A stretch of DNA of 6,585 nucleotides from Methanothrix sp. (GCA_011391755.1 JAABPZ010000084.1:1-6585); one strand, 5' to 3'; counted from the first letter of the stretch, positions 1-5,566 are shown. A program made the numbers and translations. Notes: generated from the letters alone by a model not told the origin.

Positions 1-2
1 AA

Positions 3-116
3 GACGGCTGGCTAAATTGCTGTGCCGGAATTTATGATATATCTCCCCCAAAGTCGGTGCTCATCAACGCAGATGATGTCTTTAATTGCAAAAAATGCAA
101 TAGCAGATCTTCTTAA
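3..116 (+). CDS. C-terminal tail of an unidentified Cys-containing protein (partial)
   Basis: An open frame enters from the left edge and runs 37 codons to TAA at 114-116. Its visible residues contain a Cys pair (NCCAG) and, near the end, a CxxC (NCKKC) in a short polar tail, which could be a metal-binding or redox pair. The stop lies 16 bases before the ATG of the metallo-hydrolase/rhodanese gene, and that gene's ribosome binding site starts just after the stop, an arrangement typical of an operon. I do not recognise the family. The frame is short and no start is visible, so it could be chance open sequence in a leader region. The sensible amino-acid composition and the tight spacing favour a real gene end. 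Confidence 0.45.
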   Translation, partial: DGWLNCCAGIYDISPPKSVLINADDVFNCKKCNSRSS

Positions 117-119
117 AAA

Positions 120-126
120 GAGGGTG
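120..126 (+). promoter_or_regulatory. Ribosome binding site of the MBL-rhodanese gene
   Basis: The sequence GAGGGTG lies 6 bases before the ATG at 133 and pairs well with the archaeal 16S 3' end. It supports this ATG as the start. Confidence 0.65.
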
Positions 127-132
127 TAATAA

Positions 133-1500
133 ATGCTCTTGGAAAGGATTGTCTCGGCAGGCCTTGCTCATTACTCCTATCTGGTAGGCGACAAGAACCA
201 GGCTCTGGTAATTGATCCCAGAAGAGACGTTGATGACTATATAAAAATGGCCAGCGGGGCGGGAATGAAGATTGCTCACGTCCTGGAGACGCACAGGAAT
301 GAGGATTATTTTGTGGGATCGATGGAGCTGGCCAGCCGGACGGGGGCACAGGTCTGGCATGCCGACGGTCAATGGGAATACCAGTACGGACAGCCTGTCA
401 CTGCCGGCCAGAGATGGAAGGTGGGCCGCCTGGAGGTCGAGGCCATTGCCACGCCCGGCCACACTCCGGGAAGCATGAGTTACCTGCTACGCGATCCGTC
501 CGGCATTCCCTGGATGCTCTTTTGCGGGGACACTCTCTTTGCCGGAGAGGTGGGCCGAATCGATCTGATGGGCAAAGATTTAGCCGCAAAAAATGCCGGA
601 CTGCTTTACGAGAGCCTCTTCAAGCGGCTGCTTCCGCTGGGCGACGAGGTCATCCTCTGCCCGGCGCATGGGTCAGGCTCGGTGTGCGGCGAGTTAATTG
701 CCGAGCGTCTCTGGACTACCATTGGTCTAGAGAAAAAGCACAATGCCAGGCTGCAGGAGAGCCAAGAGCAGTTTGTGGCCTCAATATTAAAGAGCCAGCC
801 GGATAGGCCTCCCTATTTCCGCCGCATGGAAAAGGTGAATCTGGAAGGCAGGCCGATTCTGGGAGCCCTGCCGTCTCCCCAGCCCCTGGATGCCAGGAGC
901 TTTTTTGCCCTTTCCGAGAAGCAGAATGCTCAGATTCTGGACACACGATCGGAGCTGGCCTTCGGTGCTGCTCACGTTCCCGGCTCTCAATCCATCTGGC
1001 TGGAGGGTTTAGCCAGCTTTGCCGGCTGGTTTCTCAGCTACGACCGGCCCATTCTTATCGTTGGCGAGGGCAATTTTGTCGAGAACATAGCTGTCATTCT
1101 CCTGCGCCTGGGGTTCGATGACATCGCCGGATTTTTGGCAGGAGGCATGCTGAACTGGCATATGTCCGGACTGGAGTCGGCTGCTATCAGAACGCTAACA
1201 GTGCAAGAGCTCTGCCGCTTGCTTGATGAGGGTGAGCCTTCTTGGATTTTGGATGTCAGATTCGAGAGCGAGCTTGAGAGAGACGGCAAAATCGACAAAG
1301 CACAGCATATTCCCATTACTGCCATCGCAAAGAGTTTGGACGAGGTGCCTAAAGATCGGGAAGTATACATCTTCTGCGGCAGCGGCATGCGATCCATGGT
1401 GGCGGCAAGCTTTCTAAAGGCGCGGGGCTGGAAGAGACTGGCCGTCATTTTAGGAGGCATGGCCGGCTGGAGATCGAGGACGTGCCCCATAAAAAAATAG
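133..1500 (+). CDS. MBL-fold persulfide-dioxygenase-like protein fused to two rhodanese domains
   Basis: This is a 455-residue, probably cytosolic protein. Residues about 1-200 form a metallo-beta-lactamase fold of the ETHE1/persulfide dioxygenase type, a non-haem iron enzyme that oxidises glutathione or other low-molecular-weight persulfide to sulfite. The usual THxHxDH motif reads THRNEDY (53-59), so the second and third His are Asn56 and Tyr59. His54, His110 (PGHTPG) and Asp133 (CGDT), which match the three iron ligands of ETHE1 as I recall them, are kept, as is His179 (PAHG). Residues about 250-347 are a rhodanese domain without Cys at the loop after LIVGEG, so presumably inactive. Residues about 354-450 are a second rhodanese with an active-type loop CGSGMR, Cys415. 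Related proteins are annotated only as MBL-fold hydrolases. The substrate is unproven, and a sulfur-transfer or persulfide-sensing role is equally possible. The gene probably shares a transcript with the gene ending at 116. Confidence 0.85.
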   Translation: MLLERIVSAGLAHYSYLVGDKNQALVIDPRRDVDDYIKMASGAGMKIAHVLETHRNEDYFVGSMELASRTGAQVWHADGQWEYQYGQPVTAGQRWKVGRLEVEAIATPGHTPGSMSYLLRDPSGIPWMLFCGDTLFAGEVGRIDLMGKDLAAKNAGLLYESLFKRLLPLGDEVILCPAHGSGSVCGELIAERLWTTIGLEKKHNARLQESQEQFVASILKSQPDRPPYFRRMEKVNLEGRPILGALPSPQPLDARSFFALSEKQNAQILDTRSELAFGAAHVPGSQSIWLEGLASFAGWFLSYDRPILIVGEGNFVENIAVILLRLGFDDIAGFLAGGMLNWHMSGLESAAIRTLTVQELCRLLDEGEPSWILDVRFESELERDGKIDKAQHIPITAIAKSLDEVPKDREVYIFCGSGMRSMVAASFLKARGWKRLAVILGGMAGWRSRTCPIKK

Positions 1501-1545
1501 TGGGCAGATTCGTGCCGTGCTGCCCGCTTCAAGCCATCTTTTTTT
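1500..1545 (+). terminator. Hairpin plus T-run terminator after the MBL-rhodanese gene
   Basis: An inverted repeat, GTGGGCAG (1500-1507) against CTGCCCGC (1520-1527), forms an 8-bp stem with one G-T pair and a 12-base loop. Seven T residues follow at 1539-1545. It overlaps the last base of the stop codon. Archaeal termination relies mainly on the T run, and the hairpin may add stability. Confidence 0.7.
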
Positions 1546-1578
1546 ACGCTTGTATTAAATCAATAAAATCGGATTGAT

Positions 1579-1606
1579 AGAATACAATTCTTGATCCCGA
1601 AAAAAG
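1579..1606 (-). terminator. Probable terminator of the fasciclin gene
   Basis: Read on the minus strand, a run of six T residues (A run at 1600-1605) comes 21 bases after the stop codon. A small inverted repeat, AGAAT/ATTCT with a 3-base loop (1579-1591), lies just beyond it. The stem is weak. The call rests on the T run and on the convergent gene order. Confidence 0.4.
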
Positions 1607-1625
1607 AATGAATCTATCTATTTCT

Positions 1626-2570
1626 TTACATGGTGAGCCTTATGGGCACAAGCACCTGGTCTATGACGTAGACAATGCCGTTAGCATATCTCTCGGACTT
1701 CAAGATATTGGCACTGCCTACCAGGCCCATGTTTAGATCGACTGCCAGGGAGTCTCCTTGCATGGTCTTGGCGGAATTGGTTTCGGTCATGTTGAGCAGG
1801 TTCTTGGCATCCACCATATGGTAGGACAGTAGGTTCATCATGCCTGCATCTTTCTTGCTGATGGCATCAAGGGTCGCTTTGGCATTATCAAATGCGCTGT
1901 CGCTTGGGGCGAATACCGTAAAGGGCCCACCAGCTAAACTGGCAAAACCCATCAGGCCCTGGCCGTTGAGCGTCTCCGCCAGACCCGCGGAATTGATGGC
2001 GGACGCGAATTTTTTGGCGCCCAGATCATTGGCGGCCTCTGCCACACCTTGGCTTGAAGCGGTCTTTGGCAGCAGCACTTTGTCGATCACATAGATGGTG
2101 CCGTTATCGTAGCTCTGGGAGGCAGTGACATTGGCTCCATTTACTTTCATGCCGGCGGTGTTATCAATGGTCAAATTCTCCCCTTGCATGGTTTTTGCTG
2201 AGGAGAGCTCGGAGATGTTTTCAAAGCGACCGTCATTCCAGACTACGTGATAGCTGAGTATCCTTTTAAGCTCGGTAGAGTTCTCCTTGATGGCCTTCAT
2301 GTCAACATCAGCAACTGCTGCAAAGGCCTCATCGCTGGGCGCGAAGATCACGAAGGACCCGGGGCCGATTATGAGCACACCCTGGTTATTCAGAATATCC
2401 GCCAGTCCCGCGCCGTCCATGGCCGCAGCGAATTCTTTGAGGCCCAGTTCGCTTGCCGCTTCGTTAACTCCCATTTTTGCCGACCCGCTATCCTGGGCGA
2501 AGCCTGAGATCGTGCACAGCACTGCTGCTATGAACAAAAGGCATAGCAAAATCCAATTTCTTACAAACAC
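1626..2570 (-). CDS. Secreted protein with two fasciclin (FAS1) domains
   Basis: This is an exported, probably cell-surface protein of 314 residues. FAS1 domains are adhesion modules, and archaeal members are generally of unknown partner. I place the start at the GTG at 2570-2568, not the in-frame GTG at 2585. A GGAGG (2583-2579) sits 8 bases before 2570, and the product then begins MFVRN followed by about 20 hydrophobic residues ending SGFA-QD, a convincing signal peptide. There is no lipobox (the Cys is preceded by Leu) and no C-terminal membrane anchor. Domain 1 spans about 33-170 and domain 2 about 173-312. Each has the FAPSD.AF motif (76-83 and 220-227), a SYH motif (106-108 and 249-251) and a closing YVID..L.P strand. 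The domains are visibly duplicated, for example SAKTMQG occurs in both. Six N-x-S/T sequons suggest glycosylation. The gene stands alone between a terminator and a divergent intergenic region. Confidence 0.88.
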   Translation of the reverse strand: MFVRNWILLCLLFIAAVLCTISGFAQDSGSAKMGVNEAASELGLKEFAAAMDGAGLADILNNQGVLIIGPGSFVIFAPSDEAFAAVADVDMKAIKENSTELKRILSYHVVWNDGRFENISELSSAKTMQGENLTIDNTAGMKVNGANVTASQSYDNGTIYVIDKVLLPKTASSQGVAEAANDLGAKKFASAINSAGLAETLNGQGLMGFASLAGGPFTVFAPSDSAFDNAKATLDAISKKDAGMMNLLSYHMVDAKNLLNMTETNSAKTMQGDSLAVDLNMGLVGSANILKSERYANGIVYVIDQVLVPIRLTM

Positions 2571-2578
2571 AACTTGTT

Positions 2579-2583
2579 CCTCC
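2579..2583 (-). promoter_or_regulatory. Ribosome binding site that decides the fasciclin start
   Basis: GGAGG on the minus strand lies 8 bases upstream of the GTG at 2570. It falls directly inside the codons that would follow the alternative GTG at 2585, so that upstream start is unlikely. The 2585 start has no comparable site before it. Confidence 0.65.
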
Positions 2584-2615
2584 ACTCATTGATTAGTGAA
2601 AGTGATGGACGGGAT

Positions 2616-2630
2616 AAAAGATAAATTTAT
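2616..2630 (-). promoter_or_regulatory. Candidate TATA box for the fasciclin gene
   Basis: On the minus strand the A/T-rich stretch ATAAATTTATC is the best TATA-like element about 50 bases before the GTG at 2570. It would place transcription start about 25 bases upstream of that codon. A second AT-rich stretch at 2660-2669 (TTATTAATAG on the minus strand) is a weaker alternative. Both are assigned by composition and distance only. Confidence 0.35.
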
Positions 2631-2763
2631 GGGCAGCATGGACAGACTTTCGCTTCTACTATTAATAACATTTATCAGGAGAAGGTTGGCAATTTTACAG
2701 ATTATTGTGGTGCAAATACACAAAATCTCCCTGGCCAGATAATCATAAAATGCGGCAAGAAGA

Positions 2764-2775
2764 TACTTATAGAAT
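2764..2775 (+). promoter_or_regulatory. Candidate TATA box for the tusA-dsrE-iscSU operon
   Basis: TACTTATAGAAT lies about 50 bases before the ATG at 2823, which would put the transcript start near 2795-2800. The rest of the 252-base gap between the divergent genes holds AT-rich sequence and no convincing gene. Confidence 0.4.
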
Positions 2776-2822
2776 AAAAACCAACAATATGCATCAGGCG
2801 AACGGAATGAAACCATTTTAAG

Positions 2823-3089
2823 ATGAGGGAGGTTTTGAGAACGGATCAGAATTTAGCTCAAGCACATGATGCCGAGCTGGACTGTGTGGGCCTCTTTTGC
2901 CCCATGCCCATCGCGAGGACCAAGGAAGAGATTGAGAACATAGACGTGGGGCAAGTCTTGAAAGTAGAAGCGGACGACCCTGCCTCCGAGGAAGACATCT
3001 CCCGCTGGGCCAAGCGAGCTGGCCATGAGGTCATCCGGCTGGAGAAGTCCGGAAATATCATTACCTTCTGGATAAGAAGGAAGAAGTAA
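2823..3089 (+). CDS. tusA: TusA-family sulfur carrier (SirA/YedF-like)
   Basis: This is a small cytosolic protein of 88 residues. TusA-family proteins carry a persulfide on the Cys of a CPxP motif and pass sulfur between enzymes. Here the motif is CPMP, with Cys26, inside the family signature LDCVGLFCPMPI. Cys21 is an additional nearby Cys. The remainder fits the small alpha/beta TusA fold: a helix with TKEEIE, a strand VLKVEADDP, the second helix SEEDISRWAKRAG and a last strand NIITFWI. Length is normal for the family (about 75-90). The ATG at 2823 has no ribosome binding site before it. A GGGAGG lies just inside the gene but only two bases before an in-frame TTG (2835), too close to use. 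Initiation may follow a short leader, and the first residues are uncertain. It is the first gene of the operon, with only 13 bases before the DsrE-like gene, so it probably exchanges persulfide with its operon partners. Confidence 0.88.
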   Translation: MREVLRTDQNLAQAHDAELDCVGLFCPMPIARTKEEIENIDVGQVLKVEADDPASEEDISRWAKRAGHEVIRLEKSGNIITFWIRRKK

Positions 3090-3090
3090 T

Positions 3091-3096
3091 GGTGAT
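3091..3096 (+). promoter_or_regulatory. Ribosome binding site of the DsrE-like gene
   Basis: GGTGAT is fully complementary to the archaeal 16S 3' end. It stands 6 bases before the ATG at 3103 and starts 2 bases after the tusA stop codon. Confidence 0.7.
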
Positions 3097-3102
3097 ATTA
3101 TT

Positions 3103-3462
3103 ATGAGCAAGATCCTATACGTTCAGACTAGCGGCCTGGATACGCCGGAAAGACTTTACGCGCCCTTTATCCTGGGCATGACGGCTCAGGCGATGGATGT
3201 GCAAGCCTCTATCTTCTTCATGATCAAGGGCATAACCGCCATGAAGAAAGGCGAGGCGGAGAAGATCAAGATCGGAAATTTTCCTTCTCTCAAAGAGGTT
3301 ATCGATCAGGCCCTCGCCTCCGGCGTGAATATGTACATCTGCGAGCAGAGCACACAGCTTCTTGGCATGGCCCGGGGCGACTTCATACCCGAGGCAAAAA
3401 TTGCCGGAGCCGGAACATTAAATGACCTGGCGCTGGATGCAGACTCGACCATCAGCTTCTAG
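3103..3462 (+). CDS. DsrE-family (DsrE/DsrF-like) sulfurtransferase subunit
   Basis: This is a cytosolic protein of 119 residues with the DsrE/F-like fold. Family members, such as DsrE of DsrEFH and TusD, receive and hand on sulfur as a cysteine persulfide, often from or to a TusA protein. The start MSKILYVQTSG and the middle QASIFFMIKGI are the first two parallel strands. NMYICEQS carries the single Cys of the protein, Cys80, at the position of the active Cys of DsrE. The C-terminal part (AKIAGAGTLNDLAL) fits the final strand-helix segment. The protein has the length of a stand-alone family member. It lies between tusA and the iscS-like gene, with 13 and 23 bases of spacing, so it is probably a relay between the TusA-like carrier and the Fe-S scaffold pair. 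The partner assignment is inference from gene order. Confidence 0.82.
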   Translation: MSKILYVQTSGLDTPERLYAPFILGMTAQAMDVQASIFFMIKGITAMKKGEAEKIKIGNFPSLKEVIDQALASGVNMYICEQSTQLLGMARGDFIPEAKIAGAGTLNDLALDADSTISF

Positions 3463-3485
3463 ATATATAATAATAGGGATCTGAC

Positions 3486-4640
3486 ATGTGCGGAATTTAT
3501 TTAGATTACCAGTCCGCGTCTCCCCTGGACCCCAGGGTTGCAGAATTTGCAGAGAGCTTTCTTTCCAGTGATTTTGGCAATCCTTCGGCTCTGCATTCTC
3601 GGGGCCTGGCGGCAAAGGCGGCTCTGGAGGAGGCGCGGGCAAAAGTGGCAAAGCTGATAAATGCAGAAAGCCCGGAGAGCATCGTCTTTACGGCAGGCGT
3701 CACCGAGGCCAACAACCTGGCCATTCGGGGAGCTGCTCTACGAAGCGCCGCTAAAGGCAAAAAGCTGCTGGCAAGCCTTATTGAGCACATATCCGTGCTT
3801 AATCCCCTGAAAGATCTTAAGAAGGGCGGTTTTGACCTCGCCCTGGTTCCGGTGGACAGCATGGGCATTATCGATCTGGCGGCCCTGGAGGGACTGCTTT
3901 CTAAGGAGACCGTCCTCACATCGGTGATGTACGCCAACAGCGAGATTGGAACCATTCAGCCCATAAAAGAGGTGAGCGATCTTGTGCACGAGAAAGGGCA
4001 GTTTCTGCACGTGGACGGCGCTGCCGCCGCGGGCAAGATCCCTATCGATGTGCAAAAGGACGGCATCGATCTGCTCACCCTTTCTTCGAATGATCTTTAC
4101 GGGCCGCAGGGGGCGGGCGCGCTGTACGTGCGTCCGGGCGTTCGCATTCAGCCAGTGCTTTTCGGCGGCGGTCAGGAGAAGGGCCTTGTGCCCGGCACCG
4201 AGAACCTCTATGCTCTGGCGGGATTTGGCGAAGCTGCCAGGCTGGCGAAGTTGGAGAAGGCAGAAGAAAGCCAGCGTTTGCAGGCCATCCGGGATGGTCT
4301 GATCAAGGAGATCCTCAAGATCGAGGAGTCGTACCTCACCGGTCATCCCACGAAGCGGCTCCCGCATCACGCCAGCTTCCGCTTCAGCCGCATTGAGGGG
4401 GAGAGCATTCTCCTCACCATGGATGCCATGTTCAACATTCAGGTATCCACGGGATCGGCCTGCTCCTCACGCACCTTGGAGCCTTCCCATGTGCTTTTGG
4501 CCATAGGCTTAAGACATGAGCAGGCGCATGGCTCCATGGTCATGACGCTCGGCAGGCAGAACAACCCCGATCAGATAGCTCCAACCGCCAATGCAACGAA
4601 AAAGACAGTAGAAAGGCTGAGGGCACTCTCTCCGCTTTAA
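3486..4640 (+). CDS. iscS: IscS/NifS-fold protein lacking the PLP lysine (probable Fe-S assembly partner, not a normal desulfurase)
   Basis: This 384-residue fold-type I aminotransferase homologue has full length and an uninterrupted frame. It aligns throughout with group I cysteine desulfurases: LDYQSASPLDPR at the N-terminus, GNPSALHS (31-38), FTAGVTEANN (68-77), EH (100-101), HVDGAAAAGKIPID (175-188), GTEN (237-240), and the active-loop Cys326 in TGSACSSRTLEPSH. The motif SSHK..GPKG reads SSND..GPQG (200-209), so Asp203 replaces the Schiff-base Lys (Lys206 in E. coli IscS) and Asn202 the preceding His. The ring-contacting Gln after HVD is Ala180, and the Arg expected in SIRFSLGR is Val352. 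His101, Asp177 and Thr73 are kept. Archaeoglobus fulgidus IscS is known to have Asp in place of this Lys and was reported without desulfurase activity, while still binding IscU and offering its Cys to a cluster. This protein probably acts likewise. The iscU-like gene follows 12 bases later. Confidence 0.88.
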   Translation: MCGIYLDYQSASPLDPRVAEFAESFLSSDFGNPSALHSRGLAAKAALEEARAKVAKLINAESPESIVFTAGVTEANNLAIRGAALRSAAKGKKLLASLIEHISVLNPLKDLKKGGFDLALVPVDSMGIIDLAALEGLLSKETVLTSVMYANSEIGTIQPIKEVSDLVHEKGQFLHVDGAAAAGKIPIDVQKDGIDLLTLSSNDLYGPQGAGALYVRPGVRIQPVLFGGGQEKGLVPGTENLYALAGFGEAARLAKLEKAEESQRLQAIRDGLIKEILKIEESYLTGHPTKRLPHHASFRFSRIEGESILLTMDAMFNIQVSTGSACSSRTLEPSHVLLAIGLRHEQAHGSMVMTLGRQNNPDQIAPTANATKKTVERLRALSPL

Positions 4641-4646
4641 AGGTGA
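4641..4646 (+). promoter_or_regulatory. Ribosome binding site of the iscU-like gene
   Basis: AGGTGA begins immediately after the iscS stop codon and stands 6 bases before the ATG at 4653. It indicates efficient, coupled translation of the scaffold gene. Confidence 0.65.
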
Positions 4647-4652
4647 AAAGAA

Positions 4653-5105
4653 ATGGCACAGATTGGTTACTCCAAGGAAGTTATGGAACACTTCATGAAC
4701 CCCCGGAATGTGGGGGTGATCGAGAACCCGGACGGATACGGACAGGTGGGCAATCCCGTCTGCGGCGATCTCATGGAGATATTCATCACCGTCAAGGAAG
4801 ACAAAATTGACGACATCAAATTTCGGACCTTCGGCTGCGGCTCAGCCATAGCCGTCTCCAGCATGGTCACAGAGATGGCCAAGGGCAAGACTCTGGACGA
4901 GGCCATGTTGATCACCAGAAAGGATGTGGCAGAGGAGCTGGGCGGGCTGCCGCCCCAGAAGATGCACTGCTCCAACCTTGGCGCTGACGCGCTTCATGCC
5001 GCCATCAAGAATTACTGGGTGAAGATTGGCAAGATCAAGCCCGAAGAGGCAGAAGCCGGAGAGGAGAGCCACGAGGGCGAAGAGGGGGAGAGCTGCGGGA
5101 CGTGA
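4653..5105 (+). CDS. iscU: IscU/NifU-N type Fe-S cluster scaffold
   Basis: This is a cytosolic scaffold of 150 residues on which [2Fe-2S] clusters are built before transfer to target proteins. All hallmark residues are present: Cys37 and Asp39 in GNPVCGD, Cys62 in FGCGSAIA, and Cys106 with His105 in the MHCSNL motif, preceded by the LPPQK segment. The N-terminal YSKEVMEHFMNPRNVG is typical of the family. Residues 1-128 cover the whole domain. The rest is a very acidic, Glu/Gly-rich tail (about 129-150) holding His140 and an extra Cys148, not part of standard IscU and of unknown use. There is no NifU C-terminal domain. It is the last gene of the operon, 12 bases after the lysine-less IscS-like gene. 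By analogy with the Archaeoglobus IscU-IscS complex the two probably bind each other, with sulfur coming from sulfide or from the TusA/DsrE-like carriers (inference). Confidence 0.93.
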   Translation: MAQIGYSKEVMEHFMNPRNVGVIENPDGYGQVGNPVCGDLMEIFITVKEDKIDDIKFRTFGCGSAIAVSSMVTEMAKGKTLDEAMLITRKDVAEELGGLPPQKMHCSNLGADALHAAIKNYWVKIGKIKPEEAEAGEESHEGEEGESCGT

Positions 5106-5109
5106 GTGT

Positions 5110-5152
5110 GAGCAGACGCGATTCTTTTTTTAGAGATCGATCTGCTCTTTTT
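5110..5152 (+). terminator. Terminator of the tusA-dsrE-iscSU operon
   Basis: The inverted repeat GAGCAGA (5110-5116) / TCTGCTC (5141-5147) is followed directly by five T residues (5148-5152). A run of seven T residues (5124-5130) lies in the loop and may itself stop archaeal RNA polymerase. Confidence 0.65.
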
Positions 5153-5209
5153 ACAGCGTCTTCAAATGAGCCTTCCATCGATCTCCGATTGCCAAAAGAC
5201 GATCGCCCA

Positions 5210-5224
5210 GCAGTCTCCCGCGCG
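5210..5224. repeat. 15-bp direct repeat, left copy (flanks hicBA)
   Basis: GCAGTCTCCCGCGCG is identical to 5853-5867, 643 bases away. Both copies lead into GC-rich palindromic sequence and a later GGCCGCA at a similar distance (48 and 54 bases). The copies lie either side of the hicB-hicA module. Confidence 0.6.
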
Positions 5225-5249
5225 CCCTTGCCCGCGTACGCGGGAAGGG
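5225..5249. repeat. Long GC-rich palindrome between iscU and hicA
   Basis: CCCTT-(G)-CCCGCG-TA-CGCGGG-AAGGG forms an 11-bp inverted repeat with one bulged G. Its core is a perfect 14-bp palindrome (5231-5244). No T run follows on the plus strand, so it is not a classical terminator. It lies downstream of hicA and of the iscU terminator. It could be part of a repeat element together with the adjoining 15-bp repeat. Confidence 0.55.
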
Positions 5250-5320
5250 TCGCCGGAGGCCGCAGAGCTGTGTAAGGCTTGCATCAAAGAGGCTACGCAG
5301 CATTACCCAGGAAGAGTTTC

Positions 5321-5566
5321 CTATTTGCATTTGAAGTCCGAGTACATCTCAAGAAATTCCTCAAGACTTATCTCCAGATCTTCCCTGATGATCTTACGCA
5401 GAAGTCCTTTGGGCACTTCCTTATTCGCGTGGATTGGAACTGTGGTCACCCGTCCATCTTCAGATCTGAGCCGCACATGAGCTCCCTTCGTCCGTATGAC
5501 AACGAATCCCAAAGTCTTTCGGAATCTCAAGAGTTCCTGGGCATCAATCACAGGAAGCTTTTGCAT
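5321..5566 (-). CDS. hicA: HicA-type toxin (mRNA interferase)
   Basis: This is an 81-residue toxin of the HicA (YcfA) family, a small dsRNA-binding-fold ribonuclease that cuts mRNAs and is neutralised by HicB. The family signature is visible: LPVIDAQELLRFRKTLGF, then RTKGAHVRL with His30 at the catalytic position (GSH in most members, GAH here), TTVPIHANKEVPKGLLRKII, and the closing EDLEISLEEFLE helix. I start it at the ATG at 5566-5564, because the longer open frame back to 5644 adds 26 residues with no HicA similarity that lie inside hicB. A GGAAG lies about 11 bases before this ATG. It overlaps the end of hicB by 23 bases in another frame, implying coupled translation. The order is antitoxin then toxin, unlike the E. 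coli hicAB order but common in this family. Confidence 0.85.
   Translation of the reverse strand: MQKLPVIDAQELLRFRKTLGFVVIRTKGAHVRLRSEDGRVTTVPIHANKEVPKGLLRKIIREDLEISLEEFLEMYSDFKCK

Noticed and set aside
1038..1532. 164-codon open frame on the minus strand
   Set aside because: It is antisense to the rhodanese domains of the MBL-rhodanese gene, runs into the terminator hairpin, and its product shows no family features.
2586..2816. 76-codon open frame on the minus strand in the divergent gap
   Set aside because: It covers the candidate promoter region, has no ribosome binding site and a composition unlike the neighbours. Its stop abuts the fasciclin leader, so it looks like chance open sequence in AT-rich DNA.
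2806..2820. Four-codon reading frame (MKPF, stop) just before tusA as an upstream regulatory peptide
   Set aside because: It is too short to tell from chance and has no supporting attenuator structure.
3461..3473. AT-rich AGATATATAATAA as an internal promoter before iscS
   Set aside because: A start about 25 bases downstream would fall at or inside the iscS start codon. Spacing within the operon and the ribosome binding sites argue for read-through instead.
3738..4370. 210-codon open frame on the minus strand
   Set aside because: It is a shadow of the iscS-like gene, whose motifs are clear in the plus frame.
3486..4640. The iscS-like gene as a decayed pseudogene
   Set aside because: The frame is complete at normal length, the cysteine loop and IscU neighbour are intact, and the same Lys-to-Asp change is known in Archaeoglobus.
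5166..5480. 104-codon open frame on the plus strand
   Set aside because: It runs through the GC palindrome and then antisense to hicA, and resembles no known protein.
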